Source: Deuterostichococcus epilithicus
Taxonomy: Eukaryota; Chlorophyta; Trebouxiophyceae; Prasiolales; Stichococcaceae
Direction: 5' to 3'
NCBI GenBank assembly: GCA_033439295.1
Contig: JAVTLE010000011.1
Location: 2,294,082-2,358,081 of the forward strand
DNA: 64,000 nucleotides
Shown here: positions 1 to 11,503 of the stretch, piece after piece
Numbering within the stretch: the first letter of the stretch is position 1
Layout: the number at the start of each line of letters is the position of its first letter
Notes under the pieces: generated by a model
What the model saw: the letters and a program-made list of their open reading frames with translations, nothing else
Databases searched by the model: none
What the model was told of the DNA's origin: nothing
Position numbers and translations under genes: made by a program

Positions 1-377
1 GGTCGCCCTCAACTGGCTGGTTGCAAAAGGTGTGCAATTGCATTCCCAGTACATGCCGTCCCACGTTGTAGGCGAGGCTTTAGCTCGCCGCCAGCCGGTG
101 GGGTGCCGTCCGCCTGGCTTACAGCCTTGACCCGGGTGTCTGCACTGGCATCATGACAGTCTGAGGCACAGCACGAATCGAATGAGCAGTCACTGAAAGT
201 AGTAAAGTGCCTCACAAAGGGCCTTACCTCCACTGTGCCGATGCGGCAGGCGCAATCCCCATCCCCGGCGCAAAGACGGCGGCGCAGGTGAAGGAGCTGG
301 TCGGCGGCATGGGCTGGATGCTGGACGACAACGAGGTGGCCATGATCGAGGAGAAGCTGGAGGCCCTGAAGCTGTGA
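1..377 (+). CDS. Aldo/keto reductase, C-terminal end (partial)
   Basis: The last two exons of an NADPH-dependent aldo/keto reductase are visible: <1..29 (frame starts at base 2) and 250..377, joined by a GT-AG intron in phase 1. The joined tail reads VALNWLVAK, then GAIPIPGAK, and ends EEKLEALKL. The IPIPGAK block is the late beta-strand and cofactor-phosphate loop of plant and cyanobacterial aldo/keto reductases, where the lysine and the residues after it contact NADP. The final helix (GWMLDDNEVAMIEEKL) also matches the family. The rest of the gene lies upstream of the window, so the substrate and any transit peptide cannot be judged. It ends convergently with the ATP synthase epsilon gene. 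Confidence 0.88.
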
Positions 378-1017
378 GCTGCATGGCGACCTGCTGCTGG
401 GATAAAAGCTCGTGCGCATTGCACAAACGTGGGTGTCAATCGTTGGCAGCATCGGCATTGAGTTCCGTCAACAATTTTGGGCGCTGGCAACTACAGGCTC
501 GCGCCCGATGTTTTTGTAAGCCTTTTCTGTGTCGAGGATGCCGCCCGGCACGACATTTGCGCAAGCAGCCGAGCTATGCTGACACCTAGACACTGATGAA
601 CCTGCTGGTTCTTGGGGTCAGCACTTCCCAGGGGGGTTTTCCCCATCGAACAGGTACAAGATGTCTGGCCAGTCAGCGTGTGCAGAAGGGTTCATGGGCG
701 ATAGGTTTTCTGTCAAGTCTTGGATTGTGGGCACCATTTCCTCCGTCCTCCAGATGATTAGAGGATGTGGCAGAAAGTTGTGCGGACGCCCAGCGCCTCA
801 AGTTCAAACACGAGGTACCCATGAGTCACAGCACAGGCCATACGGCGAAGCTTTCCAGTGCTGCCGCAGAACTTCAATACGGCTGCAACGTTGGCAGTCC
901 TGGCAACACAGCTGCGGAGTAGCAGCCTTTGCCACACTGGAGTCCACCCCCCGGCTGCCCCTTCCCGATGTGAGACGTCGACAGCCACGACTGGCTGCTG
1001 CTGCCTCGGCAGCCACC
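378..1017. other. Convergent intergenic region, no gene seen
   Basis: These 640 bases hold the 3' flanks of two convergent genes. The open frames in them are short, poor at third positions and match no family. Confidence 0.6.
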
Positions 1018-2022
1018 TCACTTCTTCAGCGCTTCTTGTGCCTCTTCAGGCACAATGTCCACGATGGCTGCGGCAACAGTAGACGAGAGGGTATCAGCTG
1101 TGCGGCTACTGCATGAACGCCACAGCATGCACACGCACCCTAGTCTCAATGCCGGGTGAGCCACCCTTTGGGGTAATATCAGCATCAAGATGCGGGTGGG
1201 AGCTGTTGCGAGTAGGGGCGACTGCAAGACTAGGGACTGCAGGAGAGTGGCGCACTCTGCTTCTCGGGTTTGCCCTCCTTCCAGATGGCCTCCCTGTAGT
1301 AGACGACCTCACGCGTTCGCGCCTTGGCCCGCAGCTCCGGCACCAGCGCAGCGCGCACCATGTCACTGCACAGCCCCGAGTACTTCAGGTAGCTCATGCC
1401 CGCCACCTGGGTGGGGAAGCACAAGCCTGTCAGGCAACGATGTCTGATCTGGCAGATTCGTTTCTGGGTTGCGCAGCAATCAGATAAAACCATTTGCGCG
1501 GCAAATGATACAGTCCCGCCGGGCGCTGCTGCCTCGTGCTTCAACGGTCGCAGAACCCCTCGTGTGTTCGGACCAGCTCGTGCCACCCAGTACAGCGCTG
1601 GCTGCCAGTGCTGCGTCTCGGCGTGCGTTGAGGCAACTGGTCGAGCACTGCATGCGGCCAGGCGCGCATCTGTGCCGCTTGCAGGTCAGTCGAACTGCTG
1701 ACATCCGGCAGGCGGCCCATCGAGGCAGTCTTGCAGACTTTAGCACAACGCATGCGGCGCAAAACAACGCCAACATGATGGATGTTGAAACCCAAGTAGC
1801 CCACTGGCGCAAGACGCGCAACAGCAAACACTTGATCTGAGGCTCTGCATGGTAACTTCTCCATCGAGATGGCAGCCGTGCATGCTCTGTCGGTGTCTTG
1901 GTGTGACGCAGAGCAGCGGCGAGCACCCCCACGTCCGAAGCACGGTTGGCAAAACACAATTTGCCAAACGTAAGGACGCCCCTCACCCTCCAGTAGGCGC
2001 TGGCAGCCGCTGAGGACGACAT
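1018..2022 (-). CDS. Mitochondrial ATP synthase F1 subunit epsilon
   Basis: Three exons, complement(1987..2022, 1256..1406, 1018..1067), give a 78-residue protein. Exon 1 encodes MSSSAAASAYWR, and exon 2 continues VAGMSYLKYSG through EGKPEKQ. The YWR-AGMSYLKYS start and the W-x-x-GKPxK motif are signatures of the eukaryotic F1 epsilon subunit, a small central-stalk protein of the mitochondrial ATP synthase. It is not the bacterial or plastid epsilon. The length matches the family (about 70). Introns are in phases 0 and 1 with canonical GT-AG ends. The last exon adds a 15-residue tail (IVDIVPEEAQEALKK), supported by the phase-1 junction. There is no cleavable presequence, as in plants. The gene is divergent from the CHCHD gene, another mitochondrial protein. 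Confidence 0.9.
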
Positions 2023-2437
2023 CCTGCTGCTGCTGGTGCGGTAGCGGCCGGCAGGTGGTGACTGCTGGTCCCAACCGGGCACCAGACCCTTGCAAGGTAG
2101 GGTGATGTCCGACCGGTCGTGATGAGTGAAGTGGGGAACCACAGCCTCGAGCCCTTCCGAAACAACTATGAAATCTGACAGCCGCTTCTTGCGCAGGACG
2201 GGCCGGCAAACTGTCCAGGCTGGGTTTGGCAGTCGCAGTTTGCAGGTCGGGAACCTATTTCTACAGAGCACAGTTCTTATATGCATAGATTCCTTCGAAT
2301 ATCCATGCGCCCTCGAGCTGTGCCCCACACCGCACACCGTCTGCACTCTCATCCCGAACATTCAGGAGCCACTCAAGCGCCCTCAGAAAGCGCCCGCAGC
2401 GGTCTCGCTTGCCTTCTCCGGACAGCAGCCCGCAACC
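2023..2437. promoter_or_regulatory. Divergent promoter region between two mitochondrial-protein genes
   Basis: These 415 bases separate the start codons of the ATP synthase epsilon gene (-) and the CHCHD gene (+). A TATA-like stretch (TTATATGCAT) near 2277-2286 lies about 155 bases before the CHCHD start. Shared control is an inference from the layout only. Confidence 0.45.
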
Positions 2438-4098
2438 ATGCCTCGTAGGGGTGAGTGCAATACTATCCTTCATATAAGGCTACCAATGCCGTGTCGATGT
2501 GCAATGGTGTTGCACTTGATTCAGCATGACAAAGTGAAGCCGTGAAATTGCCCACCAGCTCCGGGTCGCGTCACTCGCAGTCCTCTCTGCGAAGCTCTAG
2601 AAGATGACGTGCTGTGACAGCAGTGCCAATCATTCGATGCCGGCATCACTTCACATGCCTCAAGAGCAGCGCAGCCTGGTTTGTCGCGGACCTGAGCTCG
2701 GGTGTCGGGGTTCGTGCGGGCCAGCACCTCATGCGGCACCGCTGCCCGCGCGCCTGGCACATGGCAGCAACTGGCAGACGCAACTGCATGGCAGCCGGGG
2801 CCTTCAGCTGTCGCACGAACGCAGCTGCACCTGGGCTGATGCTGTGCGGCCATATGGGCGCAGCAATCGTGATGCCAGCAACCGTGATGCCGGGCGGTGT
2901 TGCCCGTGGGCTGAGTCAGCCTCTCCGCGGGTTGCACCATGCCACATGCTGGCAGAGTCATCACCCGCCTGACGGGTGATATGCCGCCGTGACAGGAGGC
3001 GGAGGCGGACGCGCCTCGGCGCCGCGCAGCCGCTCGCCGCCGCCGCCGTCGCGCAGCTATACCACGACCAGGGCCCCGCCCCCGGCGCCGCACGCACGTG
3101 GGTGCCCTCTTGATCGTGTCCACCTCACACCTTTGAGTGCCTGCCTGCCGAGCTGAGGTGCACTCCTGTCTGGAACAAGATTTCGTCGCAAGGATCACTC
3201 GCTTTGCTGCAAGCACCTTTGATGCACAATTGTTGCTGAGGCTTCTGTCTGGTGCACACGCAGCGGCGCCCCCGCCAGCACAGAGTGGCGGCGGCGGCAT
3301 GCTCAGCGGCCTTGGCGGCATGATGGCCCAGGGTGAGTTCGTGTGGATGCCTGCTGATGCACGCGTCCGGACCGGATGCCGGCCATGGTCCGGCCTTTGT
3401 GCCTTTGAAGTCGGTTGCCTGTCAAGTGTCATCGTTCAACCTTTGCGCCGGTCTCGTCTCTCAGGCATGGCGATCGGCACGGGCAGCGGGCTGGCTCACG
3501 CGGCCATCGACCGCGTGTTCTCGTCCAAGCACCCGGAGCCCGCTGAGGCTGCGCAGGCGGCGCAGCAGATTGCCGCAGCTCCCCAGGTGACCCAAATTTG
3601 GGGAAGCAGGACGGCCCTGTGCAGCGGGGTCCGCACCCACCACCCAACTTGCATGTCGGCGCATCTGCAACCCTGGCAGCGCGCTCTGCGGCTGCCGCAC
3701 AACTTTCGAAGCGCGCGCAGTGTGGCTTCGAGGGAGTCGTCATGGAGATGACTGTTTTTCCGTGTGCTGCCGCAGGAGCCGTGCTCGACGCAGGCCAAGA
3801 CCTTTATGGACTGCATGGACGCCAACAACGGTGAGATTGCAGCACGGGAAGCCGCTGGGTCCCTTGATGGTGCTTGTCGGACCCGCAGCAATGTCATGTC
3901 AGCCACCTTTTGGTGCGCTTGACGTTGCGCTTCCACGTCAGTTTGACGCAGGGTCGCACTCAGCCTTCTGCATTGCTGCACGGCCTTGTGAGCAAAGCTG
4001 TGTGTTCGCACCCTGCAGGCGACATGGACCAGTGTCGCTACTACTTTGACACGCTGCAATCGTGCAAGCTGGACAGCAAGCCCTCCATGGGCTACTGA
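2438..4098 (+). CDS. Twin CX9C protein of the CHCHD2/CHCHD10 (Mix17) type
   Basis: Six exons (2438..2450, 2996..3097, 3264..3332, 3465..3586, 3776..3830, 4019..4098) encode 146 residues. The start MPRR followed by a Gly/Arg/Ser/Pro-rich stretch is the typical CHCHD2/10 mitochondrial targeting region. A central hydrophobic Gly/Ala segment (GGMLSGLGGMMAQGMAIGTGSGLAHAAID) follows. The C-terminal CHCH domain has two exact CX9C pairs (C-STQAKTFMD-C and C-RYYFDTLQS-C), which form the helix hairpin oxidised by Mia40 in the intermembrane space. The family acts in cristae organisation and respiratory-complex stability. Five introns for 146 codons, including a 13-base first coding exon, is extreme. All phases agree (1,1,1,0,1). 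Confidence 0.9.
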
Positions 4099-4616
4099 TA
4101 TCGTCATGGAGCCCATTTCGGCTCTTCCGCTGGAACAGCACCAATTTCAGTCAAGCCTGGCTATCTAGGTTGGTAGCACACGAAGGAAAGGAGCAACGAC
4201 CGCTCGTACCCCATGCAGCATGTTGGACTGTGCGCTGTATCGTGCGACACAATTGACTTGTAACTGTGTGGCGCCACACCTTACAAATCAGCTGTACCGC
4301 ACAGTTTGGGCCTTGGGCCTGGAACAGTAGGTTTGCAACGACTGGCTCAAAAGCCGAGAGATTCCGTTCACGTCAGCATTGCTTACACTGTGTGTTGGAC
4401 GCCATCTGGACGTCTGTCTTTGGCAAGGCGCATCTGCCCAGCGATTAGGTGACGATAGCCACGGGCCTTCACATTGCTGATAGAATGTCTTGCCGGTCAC
4501 CCATGAGTCACATGCCGTGATTGTGGCACCAAGGTCGTCACTCATGACGTCTGGCGATCCAATATAGTCTTCCGGTTCCGAAATGATACAGCACTGCTCC
4601 ATCGAGTTGACGGTCA
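4099..4616. other. Convergent intergenic region, no gene seen
   Basis: These 518 bases are the 3' flanks of the CHCHD gene (+) and the plastid L11 gene (-). No supported coding or RNA feature is seen. Confidence 0.6.
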
Positions 4617-6618
4617 TCAGGCGGCGGGCTCTGGCACCTTGACCTTGATGCCCATGTTCTTCGCTGTGCCCTCCACAATGCGCATCGCTGCCTCGATGGT
4701 GGTCGCGTTCAGGTCGGGCAGCTTGATCTCTGCGATCTCCTGCAGCACAAGGAAACAGAGGGATTGGCCAGGTGAAACATACCTGCTGGTGTCAGCTTGC
4801 GCACATGGAGCACAGCTGCCATCCAGCCCTCCTTCCTTGGCGAACCACGGAGGTGTACAAGTTGCTCCCAGCACACGATCAGCAATCGACTCGGGGCAAA
4901 CCGACGTGGCGCTCTCCACAGCAGACGCGTGCCGCCCGTGCCACAGGCTTGGCCTGCTCGTTGCATATCCGGGCAAATGAGCATTGCAGCAGCTTCAGCG
5001 TGGCAGCACACTCAGGGTTGCAGCGCAGTAGCACGGCGCGCCTTGAGCTGCTCCTGGGTGATGCTGCCGACGGAAACCTTGTTGGGCTCGCCGCTGCCGG
5101 ACTTGATGTTGGCCGCCTTCTTCAGCAGGTCACTCGCCGGCGGTGTCTTCAAAATGAAGGTGAAGCTCCGATCCTGAGAGTCCCCAGGCGACAGAAGACA
5201 TCAGTGACGGGTCGACCTGGAGGCAGTGGCGTCTGGCGCATGCGGCGGGGGCAGCCTCCGCCTCCCGGGGGCCGGCGGCAATGCTGAGCCAGCAACCTAG
5301 CGGCCACAGCCACACAGGGGCGGTGTCCTCTGGGAAGGGTGCACGAGCGGCGTGCTGGCTGGGCCACCACGCCGCCACAGCCGCGCCGGAGGTGCTCGCA
5401 GCTCCCGCACCGCAGGTCCTCGAGTGCAGGCTGTGTCTCCCTCTGCGCAGGGGACCGCACGAAGAGGAACCGCAAGCCGCGGCGCGCAGCACACCCCCAG
5501 CGTGCAGCGTCCTGCCAGACCTCAGAGCGTTGCCAAGTTCGCGCACCTCGAAAACAGTGATCTCCACAGGGATGATCTGGCCCGGCTTGTCCTGCGTCCG
5601 TGCGTTGTACTCCTTGCAGAACTGCATGATGTTGACGCCCTGCGCGCCGGCGCATCCACGACTCAAAGGGTCTGCATGTACAGGCTGTCTGTGCCACTGT
5701 GCATATGCTGCGCAGAGGTTCTGCACTGCTCCAGGCACTGGCGGCATGCCCGTCTGAGTTGCGGCACGCCCCGGCGGTCGCATGGCTGCTGCGGCAGGGT
5801 TGCCACATGTCCGACGGCCGCTGCCGTGCCGCCCTGCAGCTGCGTCACCGCAGAGCACCCCCTCCTCCCTCCGGACTGGCACGGCTGCTCCTGCAACCGG
5901 CAAGGTTGAAGGGCGCTCTGGGGGCAGCAAAGCCTCTCACCTTGGCACCGAGGGCTGGACCGACCGGCGGCGCCGGGTTGGCCTTGCCGGCGTCAAGCGC
6001 CAGCTTGATGTACCCCTTCACTGCAGCACAGGAAAGTACGACGGCGTTTCGCCATATGCTCAGGCCAGCCTGCCGGACTTGCAGTTGCCACCTCTTTTCC
6101 TGGTAAGCCACCATGGCGGCAGTCCCTGCCAGCTTGGCCTCAAACATGCACGGATGAAGCTCCCAGAGAGAGAGCACGAAGCTGCTAGAGCTTCCCAGGA
6201 TTGTCACGATCGGCGGCACCGGCAGCATGGCACCGCAATGGGCGCTCATGGCTCTGAGCCGAGGTGCTGACCTCAGGTCATGGATCGAAGCCATGCAGGA
6301 GCGAGACCTGACCCGTTGAGCACGGAACTGTCTTGACCGACCTGACAGCAGGGCCAAACATCCACGAGCACAGGGTGATGCCTCACCTTTCGAGGCCATC
6401 ATCGTGACGTTTCGCCGGCTGCCGCTGCCATGCTGCGTCTGCCAGTTGCTGCGTCTGAGAGGAGCGCCGTTGAAGGCTGTTCGCTGCAGGGGTGCGCCGC
6501 TGAAGCCGCTGCACAGGCGGCCGCTGCATGGGGCGCTGCTGCCCGGGCGGCTGGCCTCTTGCCGCGACGCCCCGCAGGCTGGCTGACGCATCATCATAGA
6601 GGCGCCCGCTGCAGCCAT
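4617..6618 (-). CDS. rpl11: Plastid 50S ribosomal protein L11 (bL11c), nuclear-encoded
   Basis: Five exons, complement(6387..6618, 5941..6020, 5547..5639, 5042..5173, 4617..4739), give 219 residues. Residues 1 to about 77 are Ser/Ala/Arg-rich and acid-poor, like a chloroplast transit peptide (start [16 protein letters not shown]). The mature part is textbook bL11: [51 protein letters not shown] and [20 protein letters not shown]11 binds 23S rRNA at the GTPase-associated centre, and its flexible N-domain contacts elongation factors. The bacterial-type sequence and transit peptide place it in the plastid ribosome. Intron 4 starts with GC (AAG|GCGCGC at 5041) instead of GT; the conserved LK-EIAEIK junction fixes this site. 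Confidence 0.93.
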
Positions 6619-7318
6619 GGCGGTGATATGTTGGTCGCAGCTCAAGAGGGAGGTCACGAAAAGCACCGGCGCTGTCGCCACATCGCCCGAGTGTGCCCAA
6701 TATTACCCTTGCACGGGCTGCTGGAAGTAGCCGATACCTTGGACTAGCCTGGGCGGCTGTGCTGTGACACCTGGTGGTGCTATGGACATTTGATGTTCTT
6801 GATGTTCTTGAGGTGTAACAATTCATGGGCACATTGATAGCATTACAATCAGCAATGTTTGCTGCCCACAGAGCAACGCAGTGCCTCGAAACCCGAACCT
6901 GCAGTAGTGGGCACTCCCAAAAACTGCTCCAGGCCGCAACCTGGCTTCTGCCCCACGCCACAGGTACACAATGATGCAGACGGGGGCAGGCAGACAAAAA
7001 CCAACAGTGGGCCACCCGAACGCCTTCACTTCAGTGCGGCTGATCAGTCTGGTTGCTGAGCTGGGCTGAGCCACAGGCCATGATGCATACAAGTCACAGA
7101 CAAGTGGTCAATGGCTCGCAATGGACCTACATGTAACATATGGAACGACGTCTTCTCATCAGCGCCTTCCACCCAGGCGAAAAGGCGCGTCTGGCATTGC
7201 CGCGAGTGATTCCCCATGGAACCCATGGAACCTGGTGCGGCATCTGTGGACCGGCAAGGACGGGGCCGCACCGCCTCGCAGTGCTGCAAGCGGGCCCTTG
7301 CAGTTGAGAGCTAGGCTG
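6619..7318. other. Intergenic region upstream of plastid L11, no gene seen
   Basis: This 700-base stretch holds the promoter side of L11 (-) and the end of the PP2C locus. No open frame here looks coding. Confidence 0.5.
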
Positions 7319-7692
7319 CTAGTCTTGATTCTTCTCGGACGAGCTCTCTCCTTCCTCTGTCTCTGCCCAGGCTGCGGACCCATGCCTGCGGCCTGGCTTG
7401 CCAACTGGCCGCATACCGGCTGTCTCCCCATTGGCTGCGCTATTTGTTTGAACTGCAGGCGCAGCGCCAGGTGCTGCCGTACAATGCAGCCAGGCACCAG
7501 CGCCGAGCACAGCGCTGATGCGCCGCTGGGCCAAAAATTCAGAACACAATGGGGAAGGGGGGATTCTAGGCCACCGCTGCTGCTGCGGAGGCGTCCAAGA
7601 CTTGAGAGTCCGCTGTGCCGCCGCCGCCGGATGAGAGCCGCCAGTCCTGCAGCTGTGGGCTGGAGGCCACCGGCTGGAAGCGCGCCCGCCCG
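7319..7692 (-). other. Possible extra C-terminal exons of the PP2C gene
   Basis: Beyond the PP2C stop chosen at 7693 the minus strand still has coding-like blocks. One is PVASSPQLQDWRLSSGGGG to LDASAAAAVA, ending in TAG near 7567; it begins just upstream of this segment, inside 7693-7720. The other ends AETEEGESSSEKNQD at a TAG at 7319-7321, an acidic tail typical of a true C-terminus. Joining them needs introns of only about 24-50 bases or a base slip, so they are given apart from the main model. Confidence 0.35.
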
Positions 7693-10600
7693 TCAGAGGC
7701 CCGACACTGCCGCCGGCTGCGCGATGTGCTGCTCCGGTATGTGTGGCAGACAGCTGCCGGGCGGCATCGCGTCCGTCAGCAGGGATAGCCCCTCCTTCGA
7801 CAAGGTGCGTGCCATGCCCGACGCTGGCCGGCCCTGCAGCGAAGGTACCAGTCAGGGTGTCAGCAGGTGCTGGTGCTGTTTCGGGCCACAGATGCACGGC
7901 CCAGTATGACACAACGACACCGGCTTACAGGCGCGGCCAGGTGGCGCCAAGTCAAGCAGCGCAATCGGGCCAAAGACACTGCAGGGAGGGCGCCATGTGG
8001 TGCAGGTATCGGCGACAGCGACAATCGCCTACGACGATCGCCTACACAGCACGCAGGGAAGGAACTGCACCTCCCGCGGGGCGCGGCGAGGGGGCGGCGT
8101 GTCCCGGAAGCACACGGTGATGACCGAAACATTGTCCGTCGTGTGCAGCTGCAGAGCGTGGTCCACCTGCGACGGCGGCGTGTGGGTTTCTGAGCGGAAA
8201 TCTTCTAGTTTGGGGATTGTCTGCCGTCTCTGGGCGGCTCCGCTTGCGGTCCTGGCTCAGGTACACTCCGGCAGCAAGGACGGCAGGCAGAGGAGCCTTC
8301 TCAAGTTAGCGCCATGTGCCAGCTCTGCGGTCCTGCCGTGTGTCGCAGCCCGGGTGCCTGGGTGAAGCAACGGTCGCCACGCACACTGCGCTCTCGTGCG
8401 CCGCGATCCTTGCGCATCAGCAGCGCCAGCCAGCCGATCAAAGAGCAGAAGCGGGATTCTCCGCTTCCAAGCCATAAACGGCCCCAACGCAAGGAAGCGC
8501 ACCAGCTCGCGGCTGCAGGCGGCGGGGTCGTTGTGCATGCGCAGCCGCGCCCTCGCGATGTCCACCGCCCGCTGGCTGCTCAGCACGTCCCACAGCCCAT
8601 CGCAGCCCAGCAGCAGGAACTCGTCCTCCGGCGCGAGCGTGTGCGTGACCACCTCCGGCTCGGCTGTGAGGGGGCCGTCCAGGCCGCCGCCGGCCGCGAC
8701 CTTCAGCGTGTCCAGGTGGAAGTCGCCTGCAGGATTCGCACGAAATCGTTCGGTTGGTCGTGCCATGGTCGAATTAGTCATGTGTCCGAGTCAGGAAGGG
8801 TGCTGCCGGCCGCAGCATCCAGAGGGTCTCCTGGCGAGCGCCGCCCGTGCTTCCAAGGGACGCCGGTCAACCAGCACTGGACCGTGACCCCAGGTCAGCC
8901 ACTCGACATGCCATCGGCTGATACATGCAGGTGCCAACCGCCCATTGCAGGGACGCTGATCCAACAATCCTCGAGCAAGCCAGTGGAGAACTCGAGCCCT
9001 TCCCCCCTCGCGGCTCGCACATCTGCAGCCCGCACACTGGTGCTGCGGCGCATGCCACACCGCGCATGCGCCCATCCTGAGATGCGCTCGGGCACACCAG
9101 CAGCGCCAGGGCACAGGTGCCCCAGGATGCTCACCTATCGACCGCGCAACGGTGAGCTCGCCGTTGAGGCGGCCGTCGCGGCACACCGCGCCGCCGGCGT
9201 CCAGGATGCGCGCCATCTCCGACGGCAGCCCCGGCTTGTGGTCCGTGCTGAGCGTCATGGCCTTGCCGCCGCGGCACAGCACCGCCCTGGAGTCCCCGGC
9301 ATTCGCCACGAGCTGCGCCAGCGGCCGGAAACGAAGGGTGGACGACCGTGCGTTCGGATAAGCCTTCAAGTGGAGCTGAGGCAGCAGTGACCACAAACAG
9401 GCCAGGCAGCCTCTGCACCTCCCAGCGGACCCAGACCACAGTCATGTGAATCTTCGGCCCAAGGACAGCAACTTGCTCTGGCAAGCCTTTGCTACAGCGC
9501 GGCCGATGCTCAAATGCCTGGCAGTTGTTGGACACCCAGCTCGCGGCGACGGCACCCTGAGCAGGTAGACGAGCCACGCTCGGCTGAGGGCTGGTGTGAT
9601 GTCGAGGCTTCAACCAGCTGCGCACCAGCTGGTTTCCCCAAACGAGAGCGGCGAGCGCTGTCGAGCCAGCGGACGCCGCCCGGCCGGCCGTCACCTCTGC
9701 ATAGTACTCCTGGTCCAGCCGCAGGAAGGACGACTTCTGCAGCGCGCCAGGCAGCACGGCGGTTTCCCCAATGCTTGCACAGCTGCAGTGGTTGAGGCTT
9801 GGTACCGCGTAGAGTGGCAGATCACATTGCAGCCATGCGCTGCAAAGACCATGCGGGTGGTTCAACGGTCAGCGGTTCCCGATGCCGAAAGATGCAGAGG
9901 GATGTCTTGCCAGCGCGTCTGAGAGGTGCGTCGGGAAGGCCGTCTCCTGAATGGTGTACTCCAGCAGGTGCTGGCTCGCAAACTCTGCTGCTGTCACGCC
10001 GCCATGCCCGTCAAAAACCTGAGACGGCACATAGCGGCACAGTCGAAAAGCTGCCCAAATAAGGCTCAGAGTTGGGTTTTAATGTTTCGTGTTAGTGTCC
10101 CTGCAGTCCCCAACACTGGCCAGAGGCAGATGGGCGAGCCTGTTTACCCCGTAAAAGGCGTGGGTCAGCGGCAGCGACGCTAGGACCGCTGCAGACGCTG
10201 CTACGGGCAGCACGAACTCGTCTGAGCCGACGTGACAGTCCTCCATGGAGGACCTGCTGCCTCGCGCCGCCGCCGTGCCATGCCGCAGGCGTGGCGAGAA
10301 GACCTCTGCCGCCGCTGCCTCCTGCGCACGTTCGGTTCGAAGGTCACCACCTCGCTCGGGTGCACAACGACTTATGACATGTGCTCAAGTAGTGGCGCTG
10401 CGCTGTCCGGGCGCCAGCGACTTCGAGGACACCCATCGGGTGCTGACTTGGATGCCCAAGCGTCAACGCGGGTGCATGACTGAGTGGCGATCCGGAGACG
10501 GCCGACACACCTCATACATGGATACTGCCAGCACCTAGGCCCGACCAGATGCTCCGCGCGAGGCGTTGCTGCTGGTATGCCAGGATTCGAAAAGAGCTCC

Positions 10601-11019
10601 AAACGCTCAACAACCGCAGCAGCAGCCGGAGTGCACCTTTCCAAGGTACAGATGTGTTACAGAACATAGCGCATGTACTGTTCCCGAGGCCGACGGGCTC
10701 ACAACTCCAGGAACCGTGCAAGGCTGCTGCTGCGTCGTGTCCCGTCCGAAGGCCTGGGACCGTAGCTTAGAGGACACAACAGCCACGAGAAGACACCGGT
10801 GGATGGTGCAGCAAGGACAGGCATGTCTAGCGCCACGCGCAGAGCGCGGCAAACGCTGCAGGCAGGGGGGAACGTCATAGGAAGTCGTCGGGCGGCTGGC
10901 CCACTTACCGCGTCGTCCGAGTCTGTGGATGACAAGTCCACAGCATTGCCGGCTGTTCGGTCGTCCCTGCTGTCCGGCGGCAGCTCACCCGGGCCGTTCG
11001 ACCGCCTCCGAAACACCAT
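7693..11019 (-). CDS. PP2C-type protein phosphatase (PPM family)
   Basis: Eight exons, complement(10909..11019, 10148..10321, 9911..10018, 9626..9736, 9135..9312, 8503..8726, 8071..8166, 7693..7833), give about 380 residues. All main PPM motifs are in order: SSMED (about 61-65), VFDGHGG (96-102), GSTA (155), [15 protein letters not shown] (270-274) and TTDNVSVI. The aspartates bind the Mn/Mg pair for Ser/Thr dephosphorylation. The tail [11 protein letters not shown] resembles the C-terminal motif of plant clade PP2Cs, which is why exon 7 is spliced at 8071 and not read to a nearby stop. There is no transit or signal peptide, so it is probably cytosolic or nuclear. Intron 3 has a GC donor (CTG|GCAAGA at 9910). 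The C-terminus may extend to 7319. Confidence 0.9.
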
Positions 11020-11503
11020 CACAGCCTGAGCAAGGCTGTTTGTGCGAATGTTCTGCGATTGTCCCTACCCCTTTGCGCACCAGCCAATGTGGACGTGCTC
11101 TGGAGCCCGCTGCTGCGGTCTGCAGTGTGAGGAGGCCAGCTGATACCAGGTGCAGCAGAACTGCAAAGGTATCGGCGTCAGCCAGATGTCCAACCATGAC
11201 CTGAGCACGTGGATCGATGTCAAGCTTGTCGTCACTTGACTGAGGACAGAGGCACCTAAAGGTGCAGACGCATTTTCTTCCGAGTCATAAGCAAATCGAG
11301 GCCAGTCGAGGTCAGAAGCGGTACCAATCTGGCAGCTGCAGTTCGCGGAAAAGCACGCAACAATCCCCGAGAAGCAGACCAGCTTCAATAGACAGGCGTT
11401 TCCAGGGGGTGAGGGCTGTGCAGGCCCTCACCGGCCCTGCACCCAGTGAGCCGGCGTGTTGGTGCCCTTGACAACACGCTGTGGCCTGGAAAGTGCGGCA
11501 GGC
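11020..11503. promoter_or_regulatory. Divergent promoter region, PP2C / KH-like membrane protein 1
   Basis: These 484 bases separate the PP2C start (-) from the first exon of the KH-like membrane protein (+). No clear TATA box or coding frame was found. Confidence 0.4.

Noticed and set aside
8029-8070. PP2C ending at the stop at 8029 by read-through of exon 7
   Set aside because: Splicing at 8071 leads in phase to [11 protein letters not shown], a motif typical of plant-type PP2C tails, so the read-through end is less likely.
8314-9390. 358-codon plus-strand open frame
   Set aside because: Runs antisense through PP2C exons and introns alike. The minus frame carries the phosphatase motifs.
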